A DNA stretch of 64,000 nucleotides from Gnetum montanum (taxonomy: Eukaryota > Streptophyta > Gnetopsida > Gnetales > Gnetaceae). The notes below the pieces were generated by a model. The model did no database searches. It was not told the DNA's origin and saw only the letters and a list, made by a program, of their open reading frames with translations. The stretch lies in the NCBI GenBank assembly GCA_015680685.1, contig MNCI01003787.1, positions 1-64,000 of the forward strand, given 5' to 3'. The translations under genes and the position numbers were made by a program. Numbering within the stretch: position 1 is the stretch's first letter; each line of letters begins with the position of its first letter. Shown here piece after piece: positions 56,213 to 64,000 of the stretch.

Positions 56213-58935
56213 TAGGGGGCAGCATTATTGCACAAATGGATGCCTCATTTGCAGGGATGCCCTCTATAATAGGAATGGAGGCCAAGACCTGGGCCAATGC
56301 TTAGCAGTGAGCAGATGAGGCCATGACCAGGTCATACAAAATCAATGTTGTGTTATTTTGCTTGAGCATTTGTTTCACCTAAGTTAGTGCAGCTGCAAAG
56401 TCCTTGTCATTAGCCGTTGTGTCGGCTTTGACTTCCTCCATGTGGCTTGAGAGATAGATCTCTCAGGAGGGGGACTTGGCTTGGTTTTCTTGGCTTGTTT
56501 GGGAGTAGGGGCCCTAGTGTTTGGTTGTTGCTTGTTAGTTGTGGATTTTGCTTCAGCTGTGGGGGTTGCGAGGTGCTCATTTGTCTTCTTGCATTACCAT
56601 TTGGTAGGTATACCTAGGTTGCTAGTGGGGTCAACCCCTAAAGGATAAGGGATCAAGATGTTGCCCACTGTTGGGCTTTGGGTAGGTGAGGGGCCATCAC
56701 GTTGTGGCACTCTTATGAAAAATGGTGACTTAGGCAGAGTTGTTATATGGTCAGCTTGTTGTGGCACCTTGATAATAAAAGGTTTCCTAGCAGTTGTTGT
56801 TGCATCATACCAGCTTAACGTCTTAGTGGACGGTTGTTGTGGAACTTTGACCACAAAGGGTGCTGTGGGTGCTTGAGATGGCACTTTGACAACAAAGGGA
56901 GGCCTCTTGCTTGTGGAGGCGGAGGGGACCCTTGCCTTGCTGGGAGGCACACGGATCACAAAAGGTTGTTGCACAGGTTTGGGCTTGCCACTAATGCTAA
57001 TGGAATTTATGACATAGGAGGCATCATCTATGTTGGATTGACTCACCGTGTTGATTACTAGTTGACCATGTTCTATCATTCTCTGTAGGTCATCTTGCAA
57101 AGCATAAAAATTGTCTGTACTATGACAAGCTAATTGGTGGTAATGACAATATTGGTCCAGCTTGAAGTGTTGTGGAACTGGGGGCTCATTTAGCACTGCT
57201 AGAGCAGGGTTCCTTAGTAGTTTGCGGTACCTATCATGTTTTTGGTAAGAAATTTATGATACGTGTTTGTGTTGGATTTGCCCAGCTTTTAAGAGTTTCT
57301 CTAGTAGTTCAGAGGGTTGCACCGGTAGTGGTGTATACTTTGAGCGGTCCTTGTGCTGAAAGTTGGGTCTTGGGGTAGCCCCTGTCAGTGTAGGTGAGTT
57401 GGTGCCAGAATTAGCGGTTTTGTTAGTTGGGGTTTTGGGCTGCTTAGTTGTTGGGCCCTAGTTGGTTGTTTTTGTGCTTGTGGCTACATGCTTGTAAGCG
57501 TGTCAATTTTGGAGGCCACATAGGCTGGATCATTGCTAGCTTGTGCTGCCTCCTCTATGCCTTTTGCTTGGGAAAAGGCTTGGCTAAGAGACTTTGGGGC
57601 TAGATAATGCAGTTTGGACTTAATAAAATCATTTACTACACCTTTAAAAATAGCTAGTAGGTGTGTCTCCACTAAGGGTTCATGCATTTCATTCAATGTA
57701 GCATTCCAACATTGGAGGAATTTTGACATGGGCTCTAGAGGCCCCTATTTAACTTGCATAAGTTGGTCAAGGGTTGCCTTAGGCTTTAGGTTGTACCTGA
57801 AGCGTGTCACAAACTTGGTTATGAGATCCTCCAAAGAGGAGATTGAGGCCTTGGGTAGTTCACGATACCATTCTAAGGCCTTGGTCATAAGTGACATGGG
57901 AAACACACGCATGATAGTGTGTGGCCAAGCTTGAAGGAGTAGGCATTCAGATCAAAATGTGACCAAGTGTGCATTGGGGTCCCCTTCACTGTTGTACTTG
58001 GTAAATCGAGGCAGTTGGGTCCCAGTTGGGAGAGTTAGAGGTGGTACCGTAGGACTTATGGGATCATCTTGGTAGAAGTCCACCATCTTAATGGTGTCAG
58101 AGGAGGCAGCCTTAAGTCGATTGATCTCCTCCGTCAAGATTGGTATCAGTTGGAATGTCTGATCCAAGCTTGGGGATGTGCAAGCTAGTTACATTGGCTG
58201 GGCTTGGATTGGTTGCATAGCATAGGGAAGAATCGTTGGTTGTGGAGTTTACTAGTTTAATGTCGTAGTGGACAATTGTTGCTAGTTTAATGTCATAGCA
58301 GACAATTGCTGATGTAATGGCTAAGTGATAGGTGTGGTGATTGGAGTGGGCCACACATGGATGGGTTGGACAGACACCGCAGACACCAATGAGACAGGCA
58401 GGATGTAGGATGCTTGAGTTATTTGAGGATGGGAGGTGGCCCCTACATGAGCATAATGCTGGGTAAATGCATTAGTTGCTTAAAAGGAAGGCTGAATTGG
58501 CATGGTCACTATCTTGGAGGGGATGGATGGACCAAATCGAGGAGGGGTTGTATTAGGGAGTGGTTGTTGGAAAATGGTATGGAGGTGGCTCTCGTGTTTG
58601 GAGCAAGCCTCAAGCTCATCTTCCTCATTTTGTGAGGCTTCCTCATAGGTTGTCCCTACATCATGCTTGTTTGCACAGATGAGTTGGAACAACAACTGGT
58701 GGTAGGGCTCCGTGAGTGGGATTATATCAAACAAAGAGGGGTTATATTCCTGTCCATTCTAGTGGACTTGTTTGTAATCCTGTTTTGCCTCTAAATTGAG
58801 GTAATCCACTCGTAGTCCTTCTTGGATTTTGGCACAAATGAAATTGTATTGTTCATGGCTTAACATGGAATGCTTTGGCTAGATCGTGGTATCGAATGTG
58901 TTAAACATCAACGTGGAAGGTTGACCTGGATTCAT
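56213..58935 (-). pseudogene. M gag and start of the protease region
   Basis: The minus-strand ATG at 58935 (MNPGQPSTLMFN) starts a gag homologous to that of P: EQYNFICAKIQEGL, SLFDIIPLTEPYHQLLFQL, the capsid core with MVDFYQDDPISPTVPPLTLP (58080) and FKGVVNDFIKSKLHYL. Also visible are a zinc-knuckle-like YCHYHQLACHSTDNFYAL (57150) and five repeats of the PFVVKVP type (57000-56650). The segment LASIPIIEGIPANEASICAI at 56285 corresponds to the P stretch just before protease. There P1 cuts in. Stops and frameshifts are frequent. Function is as for other gag proteins. Confidence 0.82.
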
Positions 58936-58974
58936 ATTCACAAATCAGGTTGTGAGAGTTGCTGTTTACAGAAA

Positions 58975-59309
58975 ATGGCTAACTCTGAAAATGGAAAAAA
59001 ATGGCTAACTCTAAAAATAGCAGAAAATGGCAGAAAAAATTGAATTTGAAAACAACAGAAAAATGACTAAGTCTGTCAGTAGCAGAAAAACAGTAGAAAA
59101 ATGAGTAAATCTGTCGATAGTAGGAAAAAGCAGAAAAATTAATAAATCTGCTGGTAGCAGGAAAAAGCAGAAAAATGAGTAAATTCATCGGTAGCAGGAA
59201 AAATGGCTAAGCGTAAAAATGCAGAGAAAATGCTAAGTATGAAAATGCAGAAAAATGGCTAAATTTGAAAATGTAGAAAAAAAATGCTAGGTACTAAAAT
59301 GCAGAAAAA
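58975..59309 (-). repeat. Short tandem repeats in the M leader
   Basis: Plus-strand units of the form GCAGAAAAATGAGTAAATCTG and GTAGCAGGAAAAA alternate with period near 44 at 59050-59205. Looser GAAAATGGCTAA units lie on both sides. They occupy the 5' leader between primer site and gag. Confidence 0.75.
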
Positions 59310-59311
59310 TA

Positions 59312-59330
59312 GGCCCTCCTTCTAGCGCCA
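59312..59330 (-). other. M primer-binding site, tRNA-Asn type
   Basis: The minus strand reads TGGCGCTAGAAGGAGGGCC, five bases inside the LTR. This is the undecayed form of the P1 and P2 sites and matches a remembered plant tRNA-Asn 3' end. Confidence 0.7.
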
Positions 59331-59335
59331 AAAAC

Positions 59336-60370
59336 TGTAGCAACAGAAAATGTCGGTGACTGGAAACACCAAGAGATCTTCAGATGCATAGCCTAAGCCC
59401 GAATCTACGCAAGGGCAAAATAAATTCAGGGTGCCCTGAATGGTCTGTTTGATCAGACAGGGACTTAATCGGTGTACAATAACCCTTTTGCAAAAAAATG
59501 ATTTTAAATGGAACACCTGGTGGTAAAATAAAAGGAAAAATAATGTGCATAGCATTATAAACGTGCTAAGTGCATAATAGAATAGTATACATGATTGAAT
59601 GGTTGACAATGCCAAATAATTGCTGTAATTAGCCAAAAAGAGAGTTTGAATAGAAAGGTAAACCACCCTGAAAAAGGGTACAGGTATACAAAGTGTACAA
59701 TAAGCATAGTAGGAGTGGAATCACAACCTTGGTGGTGTCACGTTGTGAAATCTGGTGCTCACCATAATAAACTGTGCCTCCTGGGTCGGTGGTCATAGTA
59801 TACCATGTGATGTGCCTCTCTGTCAGTGTGGTATGCTCTGGGTCTCATTGACCCATGAAGCTAAGTGCCAAAAATGCTAAAATGCCAACTGCTTTTGCCG
59901 GTGAAGAAATTATGAAAGCCTCCTCGTCTTCTCCCCTCCTTTTTTTTGAAAAAGAGGAAGCAGAGGTATTTATAGGGCTAGGGTTAGCCCAAAATGTAGA
60001 TTTGGCACCACGTGGCAGTGCAGTAGGTAATAATGTGTAACAGCATGTAACAGTGCATAATAGTATGTAACATCATGTAACAATGCGTAACATCATGTAA
60101 CAGCATGTAACAGCCTTGTTACGCTATGCTATGTAGCGTAGCAATGTGTAACAGCACGTAACAACGTAGTGTAACAGGGTGTTACGCTACGTTATGCTAC
60201 GCTATGCAGCGTAACAACGCATAATAGTATGTAACATTATGTAACAGCATGTAATAGCATAGCGTTATAGGGTGTTACACTAGTAGGGTGTTGAAAGTGC
60301 CATCATTTTGACACTTAGAAAAAAAAATTTGTAGTCGAGATGTCGAGACCCGAAATTTTGTGGTGTTTCA
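59336..60370 (-). repeat. M 5' LTR
   Basis: 1,035 bp; on the minus strand it starts TGAAACACCACAAAATTTCG at 60370 and ends TTGCTACA at 59336. The TATA box is TATAAATA (minus) at 59967-59974. U3 has only two to three units of the 83 bp repeat. Confidence 0.88.
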
Positions 60371-60375
60371 CTTAC
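60371..60375. repeat. M target-site duplication, right copy
   Basis: CTTAC; the final C is also the first base of the next A3 gag codon (CAA). Confidence 0.75.
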
Positions 60376-61607
60376 AAAACATAAGGAATGAATGGAAAAC
60401 ACTTAAGTTGTTCCCACGGACACTAGTTAAAGAAGAAAAAGTTTGGTATCGGGCTTTAGAACCAGAATCCATTCATAGGTGGAGTACTATGTTAGAACTA
60501 TTTAATGACAAGTACCAAACGTACTCCTAAGTATCTAACTTGAAAAAGCAAATCCAAGGCTAGAAACAAGGAGGACATGAACTCGTGGATGATGCCATGG
60601 GTCAATATTATACATTGTTACATCGTTGTCCTAGCCATGGTTATTCACAAAGGGATCAATTGCACCATCTTATGGATGGGCTTAGGCATGAAACGAGAAA
60701 AACCCTTGGGACTTATGCCCAAGGGAGACTATTTGAGCTTATGTTCCATCAAATCCAAAAACTGTTAGAGCAAGTTGCTAAGGAAGAAGGTGAGCTACTG
60801 AAGAGAGAAAATGTGGAAGAGTATAATCGAGATCCTTCCCTTCAGAAGAGGGGAGTAAGATTTTGTGAGGATGAAGAAGAGTCACCACTTGAAGAGATGG
60901 TGAATAGGAAAACTTTGCCTATCCAAAAGATGACATTAGAAGTTTTAGCAAAGTTAGACCAGATGTGGGATTCCCTAGATAATAGATTTCAAACTGTTCT
61001 TAAAATTGTAGAGGATTCTAGAGAGCAAGGTAGTGAGAAAAGAAAAAAGAAAGAGGTTGAGCATGTATGTAACAAGGGTAAGGGAAAAGTTTCCATCATT
61101 GAAGAGGTTATGGAGTTAGAAACAGACAATGATAGTGGATGCGAGATATGTAAATATGATCATCCTAAGGGATGTTACCTTGTAATCTTACATCTGTAGG
61201 AGTCTGGGGTGTATGCAGTCAACCCATGATTGAACAAATGGCAAGCACCCCAAAGGTTACCTTATCCCCAAGGTAACCCAAGACAGTTCCATTAACCCTT
61301 AACATATTATCCCAGTGAAACTCCATCACAATCGAATAAGCAATATCAACATTGGAAATACCGACAATCATGGAGAATGCCACCACTAAGGAAATAGTAT
61401 CCTTGTTGGTAACCTGATCTGCATGGATATTACATGCAACAGCTAGTCTCTCCATGTGACTCTACTAGTCATGTTACTCCTCAACCTCACTATTAAGCTC
61501 ATGAGTATTATGGGACTCGCTCTTCTAGAGGTGATATTCCGTAAGCATATCATCTTTCTCATCCAGCCACATCTCTTCCACTAATAGCTCCACTACCACC
61601 TGCTCCC
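60375..61607 (+). pseudogene. A3 gag, 3' part
   Basis: Continues the capsid core from 16720 in the same frame: QNIRNEW, KLFPRTLVKEEKVWYRALEP, HRWSTMLELFNDKYQTYS. Two TAA/TAG stops follow, then an open stretch 60585-61196 with QLHHLMDGLRHETRKTLGTY, an acidic-basic helical part and the zinc-knuckle-like CEICKYDHPKGC near 61142. From 61200 a P/Q-rich spacer with several stops leads to protease. It is better preserved than the A2 gag. Confidence 0.82.
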
Positions 61608-62333
61608 ATGATGCAAGGTGAAATCCCTACCCAACCGCAGCAACGTAATCCCACGAGGGTTGTTAACTCTCAACCTACTGTCGATTCCAACAACCACATG
61701 AAGAAAAGACTTTTTTTTAGAACCAATAATCCAATCAATCCCTTGCAATCACAAGAGGCTAATTTCTTAGACACCTCAATATTAATCAAAAATTTAGAGT
61801 GTCCTTCAACCCAGTCACTACAATCAATGCATACAGTCATGCTAACACATGTTTTCATCGATTGGATCAAAGCTGGCCACATTCCCAAGAAATTCTTTGA
61901 TCCTGGGAGTCCTCTAATATACTTACAAATCACTAGAAATGCACCATGTAAGGCTCTTTTGGATTCAGGTTCCAGTGTCAACTTGATTTATCAAGAAATG
62001 TACAAGGCCTAGAACCTACCTCCATTGAAAAAGAGTAACATCTGTCTAGAGTTGATCGACCAGTCCATCATTGTCCCATTCGGACTGGTGGAAGACATTG
62101 TTACCATTGTTTGTGGGTGGTCGTACCCAGCTAACTTCCTAGTGATTCAGGTAAACAATGGTAAGGGGGACTTTCCAATCCTAATGGGAAGAGCATGGCT
62201 AAGCACCATCAACACACGCCTAGGAATCCGTGATCTTTTCCTAGGAATATCAAAGGAAAATACATTCGGAAAGATTGAGAAGAAGAAAGTTCCACGCATT
62301 GCATATAGTGACACAGGGTGTAATTGTTTGTAA
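61608..62333 (+). pseudogene. A3 aspartic protease
   Basis: Open from 61608, with LTHVFIDWIKAGHIPKKF then the intact active site CKALLDSGSSVNLIYQEM near 61951. One TAG follows at 62010. It continues to 62333 with VEDIVTIVCGWSYPANFL, PILMGRAWLS and RIAYSDTGCNC. It is the best copy of the three in the window. Only one stop is seen in the domain. It cleaves the Gag-Pol polyprotein in the family. Confidence 0.82.
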
Positions 62334-62540
62334 AGGTCATCATTTGTGCAAAGTTCAACATTTCCTGCATGAAATCAGTGTGCATAAGTGATCAACATAC
62401 AAAGATGCATGTATGCAGCAACCACACAACAAGAAGGCACCTAGTGGCTGATAGCTGATCAAGAAAGTAGTTCATTCATATGCATGGAACCAACTAAGGA
62501 TTTGACTTGTGCTTACATTGATAGCATAGATGCATTAAAG

Positions 62541-63498
62541 AAATTCCACCACTAACTTCCAAGTTTTAACCTTGAAAATGTCAATTGGGGGAAGTTGGAA
62601 ATCCTTGAGAAATTTAAGCAGGAGACCCTCGAGCTGAAACCATTGCCCACCGGTATGGAATACACGTTCCTTAAAAATAGAAAATCAGTAATTATTAACG
62701 CTAAGCTTGCTCCTCAACAGAAAGAAGAACTGCTGAAGGTAATAAATAGATGGTCAAAAGCCTTCACTTGGTCATATCCTGAATTAACTGAAATAGATCT
62801 TATGATATGCCAACATAGGATTTACATTGACCCCTCGATGAAGCCTCGAAGACAACTATAGGGGTGTTTGAACCCAAAGTTGAAGCAAGTAGTCAAGGAA
62901 GAAATTGAACAACGTTTCAAGGCTGGATTCATATACCCTATTGTTAATAGTGAATGGGTTAGCCCCTTAGTTATTGTGCCTAAAAAGGAAGGAAAATGGA
63001 GGATGTGCATAGATTTCAGGCTACTAAATATGGCAACATTCAAAGATCACTTTCCATTGCCATTTGTCAACCAAGTCTTAGACACCATTACAGGGCATCG
63101 CTATTATAGTTTTCTAGATGGATATAGTGGATATAACCAAATACAAATAGCCCCAGAAGATCAAGCTAAGACTACGTTCACCAGTCCTTGGGGAACATTT
63201 GCATANATACCTTTCGAGTGTACCAGGGAATGCAAATTAGCTTTCCAAACTCTNTCAAGAATATTTCAATAGCAGATAGGGAATGGCATGGAGGTCTTTA
63301 TGGATGAATTCTCCACTTATGGAGCAAACTTTGATCAAGCCTTGGACTAGTTAGAGAAAGCGTTAAAAAGATGTGTAGAAACCAATTTGAGGCTCAACTG
63401 GCAGAAAAGTCATTTGATGGTCCAAGAAGGCATAGTACTAGGGCACAAAATCTCACACACAGGGATAGAGGTAGACCCCGAGAAAATCAAAATTATCN
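62541..63498 (+). pseudogene. A3 reverse transcriptase, broken at single Ns
   Basis: Pre-RT segment at 62595-62860 (FTWSYPELTEIDLMICQHRI). RT is open at 62868-63205: VNSEWVSPLVIVPKKEGKW, MCIDFRLLNMATFKDHFPLP, FLDGYSGYNQIQIAPEDQAK. At the N at 63206 the expected PFGLCNAPATF segment is replaced by 48 bases encoding a TRECKLAFQTL-like piece. Then VEVFMDEFSTYG near 63292 and the following RT part to 63497 resume. The thumb and the first half of RNase H are missing at the N at 63498. Likely assembly collapse rather than biology. Confidence 0.75.
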
Positions 63499-63754
63499 TG
63501 ATTATAAAGTATATATACATACAGATCATAGTTCAATATGGTTCCTCATAAATAAGCCAATGGTAAGTAATCATATCATACGATGGCTTGTAATCTTACA
63601 AGAGTTCGATTTAATGATGATCGATTGCAAGGGCACTGAGAATGTAGTTGCTGATCATTTATCTCAGTTGCGATGGGGCAACAAAGAGGATGAGTATCCA
63701 ATTTCTGATCATTTCCCTGATGAGTTTCTCTTTGCTGGTATAGTGAATAATTAA
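63499..63754 (+). pseudogene. A3 RNase H, C-terminal half
   Basis: Open frame with YKVYIHTDHSSIWFLINKPM, IRWLVILQEFDLMMIDCKGT, ENVVADHLSQLRW and an acidic tail ending GIVNN, then TAA. It matches A2 10410-10640. The first half (DAS and TEKE regions) is absent at the adjacent N. Confidence 0.78.
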
Positions 63755-64000
63755 TCACGCATGGAGACAAACTGGTATAGTAGCATTCTTACCTATCTCC
63801 TCACCCAACAAACACCACAAGAGTTAAACCTTAAGACGAAACAATAGTTTCTTCACTGAGTCAAGTAATTTATGGAGATCAATGGGAAACTTTACAAAGT
63901 GTGTCCTGATGGCTTGGTTTGATGGTGTATTCCTGATATAGATCAACTGCGAGTTCTCCAAGATGCTCATGAGGGTCCTTGTGGGGGTCATTATGCTAGG
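63755..64000 (+). pseudogene. A3 integrase start, cut by window end
   Basis: Linker and the beginning of the zinc-binding region: LLTQQTPQELNLKTK, then VCPDGLV and, after stops, DAHEGPCGGHYA at the very end. It matches A2 10690-10905. The rest is outside the window. Confidence 0.7.

Larger units (their letters stand above)
16722..60370 (-). mobile_element. M: minus-strand Tat-like element, pol missing, host of P1
   Basis: The two outer LTRs (16722-17906 and 59336-60370) have the same TGAAAC...CTACA ends on the minus strand. They are flanked by near-identical 5 bp sites, with a tRNA-Asn-like primer site inside the right LTR and a purine tract inside the left one. Minus-strand gag and the beginning of the protease region lie at 56213-58935. 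The left part (17907-20225) is 3' non-coding DNA. RT, RNase H and integrase are absent. P1 (20226-56212) sits inside. M itself amounts to about 7.7 kb. Confidence 0.85.
14913..64000 (+). mobile_element. A3: Athila-like element, split by M and cut by the window end
   Basis: A 5' LTR, tRNA-Asp-like primer site and the first part of gag lie at 14913-16721. The rest of gag, then protease, RT, RNase H and the start of integrase, lie at 60375-64000. The 43.6 kb between is element M with its own guests. The 3' LTR is outside the window. About 5.4 kb of A3 itself is visible. A2 is wholly outside it. Confidence 0.8.

Overview
This window is repetitive DNA from a plant nuclear genome, and no host gene is recognisable in it. 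Everything that can be identified belongs to Ty3/gypsy LTR retrotransposons of the Athila and Tat lineages. Plant origin is shown by the lineages themselves: Athila-type FMDxF reverse transcriptase with a tRNA-Asp-like primer site, and Tat-type pol with a second plant-type RNase H. Short GT-AG introns of 75-98 bp also fit a plant. Dense nesting of old elements suggests a large genome, possibly a gymnosperm, but the species cannot be read from the sequence.

The layout is a nest of insertions. A1 is an Athila-like remnant (1-4792, resuming 14794-14912). A2 is a nearly complete Athila-like element inserted in the 3' part of A1 (4793-14793, site CCTAT/CCTAC). A3 is a third Athila-like element whose 5' LTR starts at 14913 and which runs off the right edge. 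The gag of A3 is split by M, a minus-strand Tat-like element (16722-60370, site CTTAT/CTTAC). M is split by P1 (+ strand, 20226-56212). The gag of P1 is split by P2, a complete 18,160 bp sister element (24117-42276, site CCCCC on both sides). Removing M rejoins A3 gag in frame, and removing P2 rejoins P1 gag in frame.

P1 and P2 are the remarkable part. Their order is LTR, tRNA-Asn-like primer site, long leader, gag-pro, then about 5 kb holding a gene on the opposite strand, then RT-RNase H-second RNase H-integrase, 3' region, purine tract and LTR. The opposite-strand gene has eight exons and seven short introns. In P1 every intron has GT-AG ends, every junction keeps phase, and the exons sum to 3,231 nt, exactly 1,077 codons. 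It has its own TATA box. Its first intron and the U3 of the LTR share dense copies of the palindrome GCGTATACGC. Reading frames in all copies are now broken, mostly by C-to-T type stop codons, so these are fossils of a once working system.

Assembly caveats: a 468 bp N run lies in A2 (12174-12641). Single Ns at 15224, 63206, 63254 and 63498 sit where homologous sequence is missing or displaced. All comparisons were made by eye.
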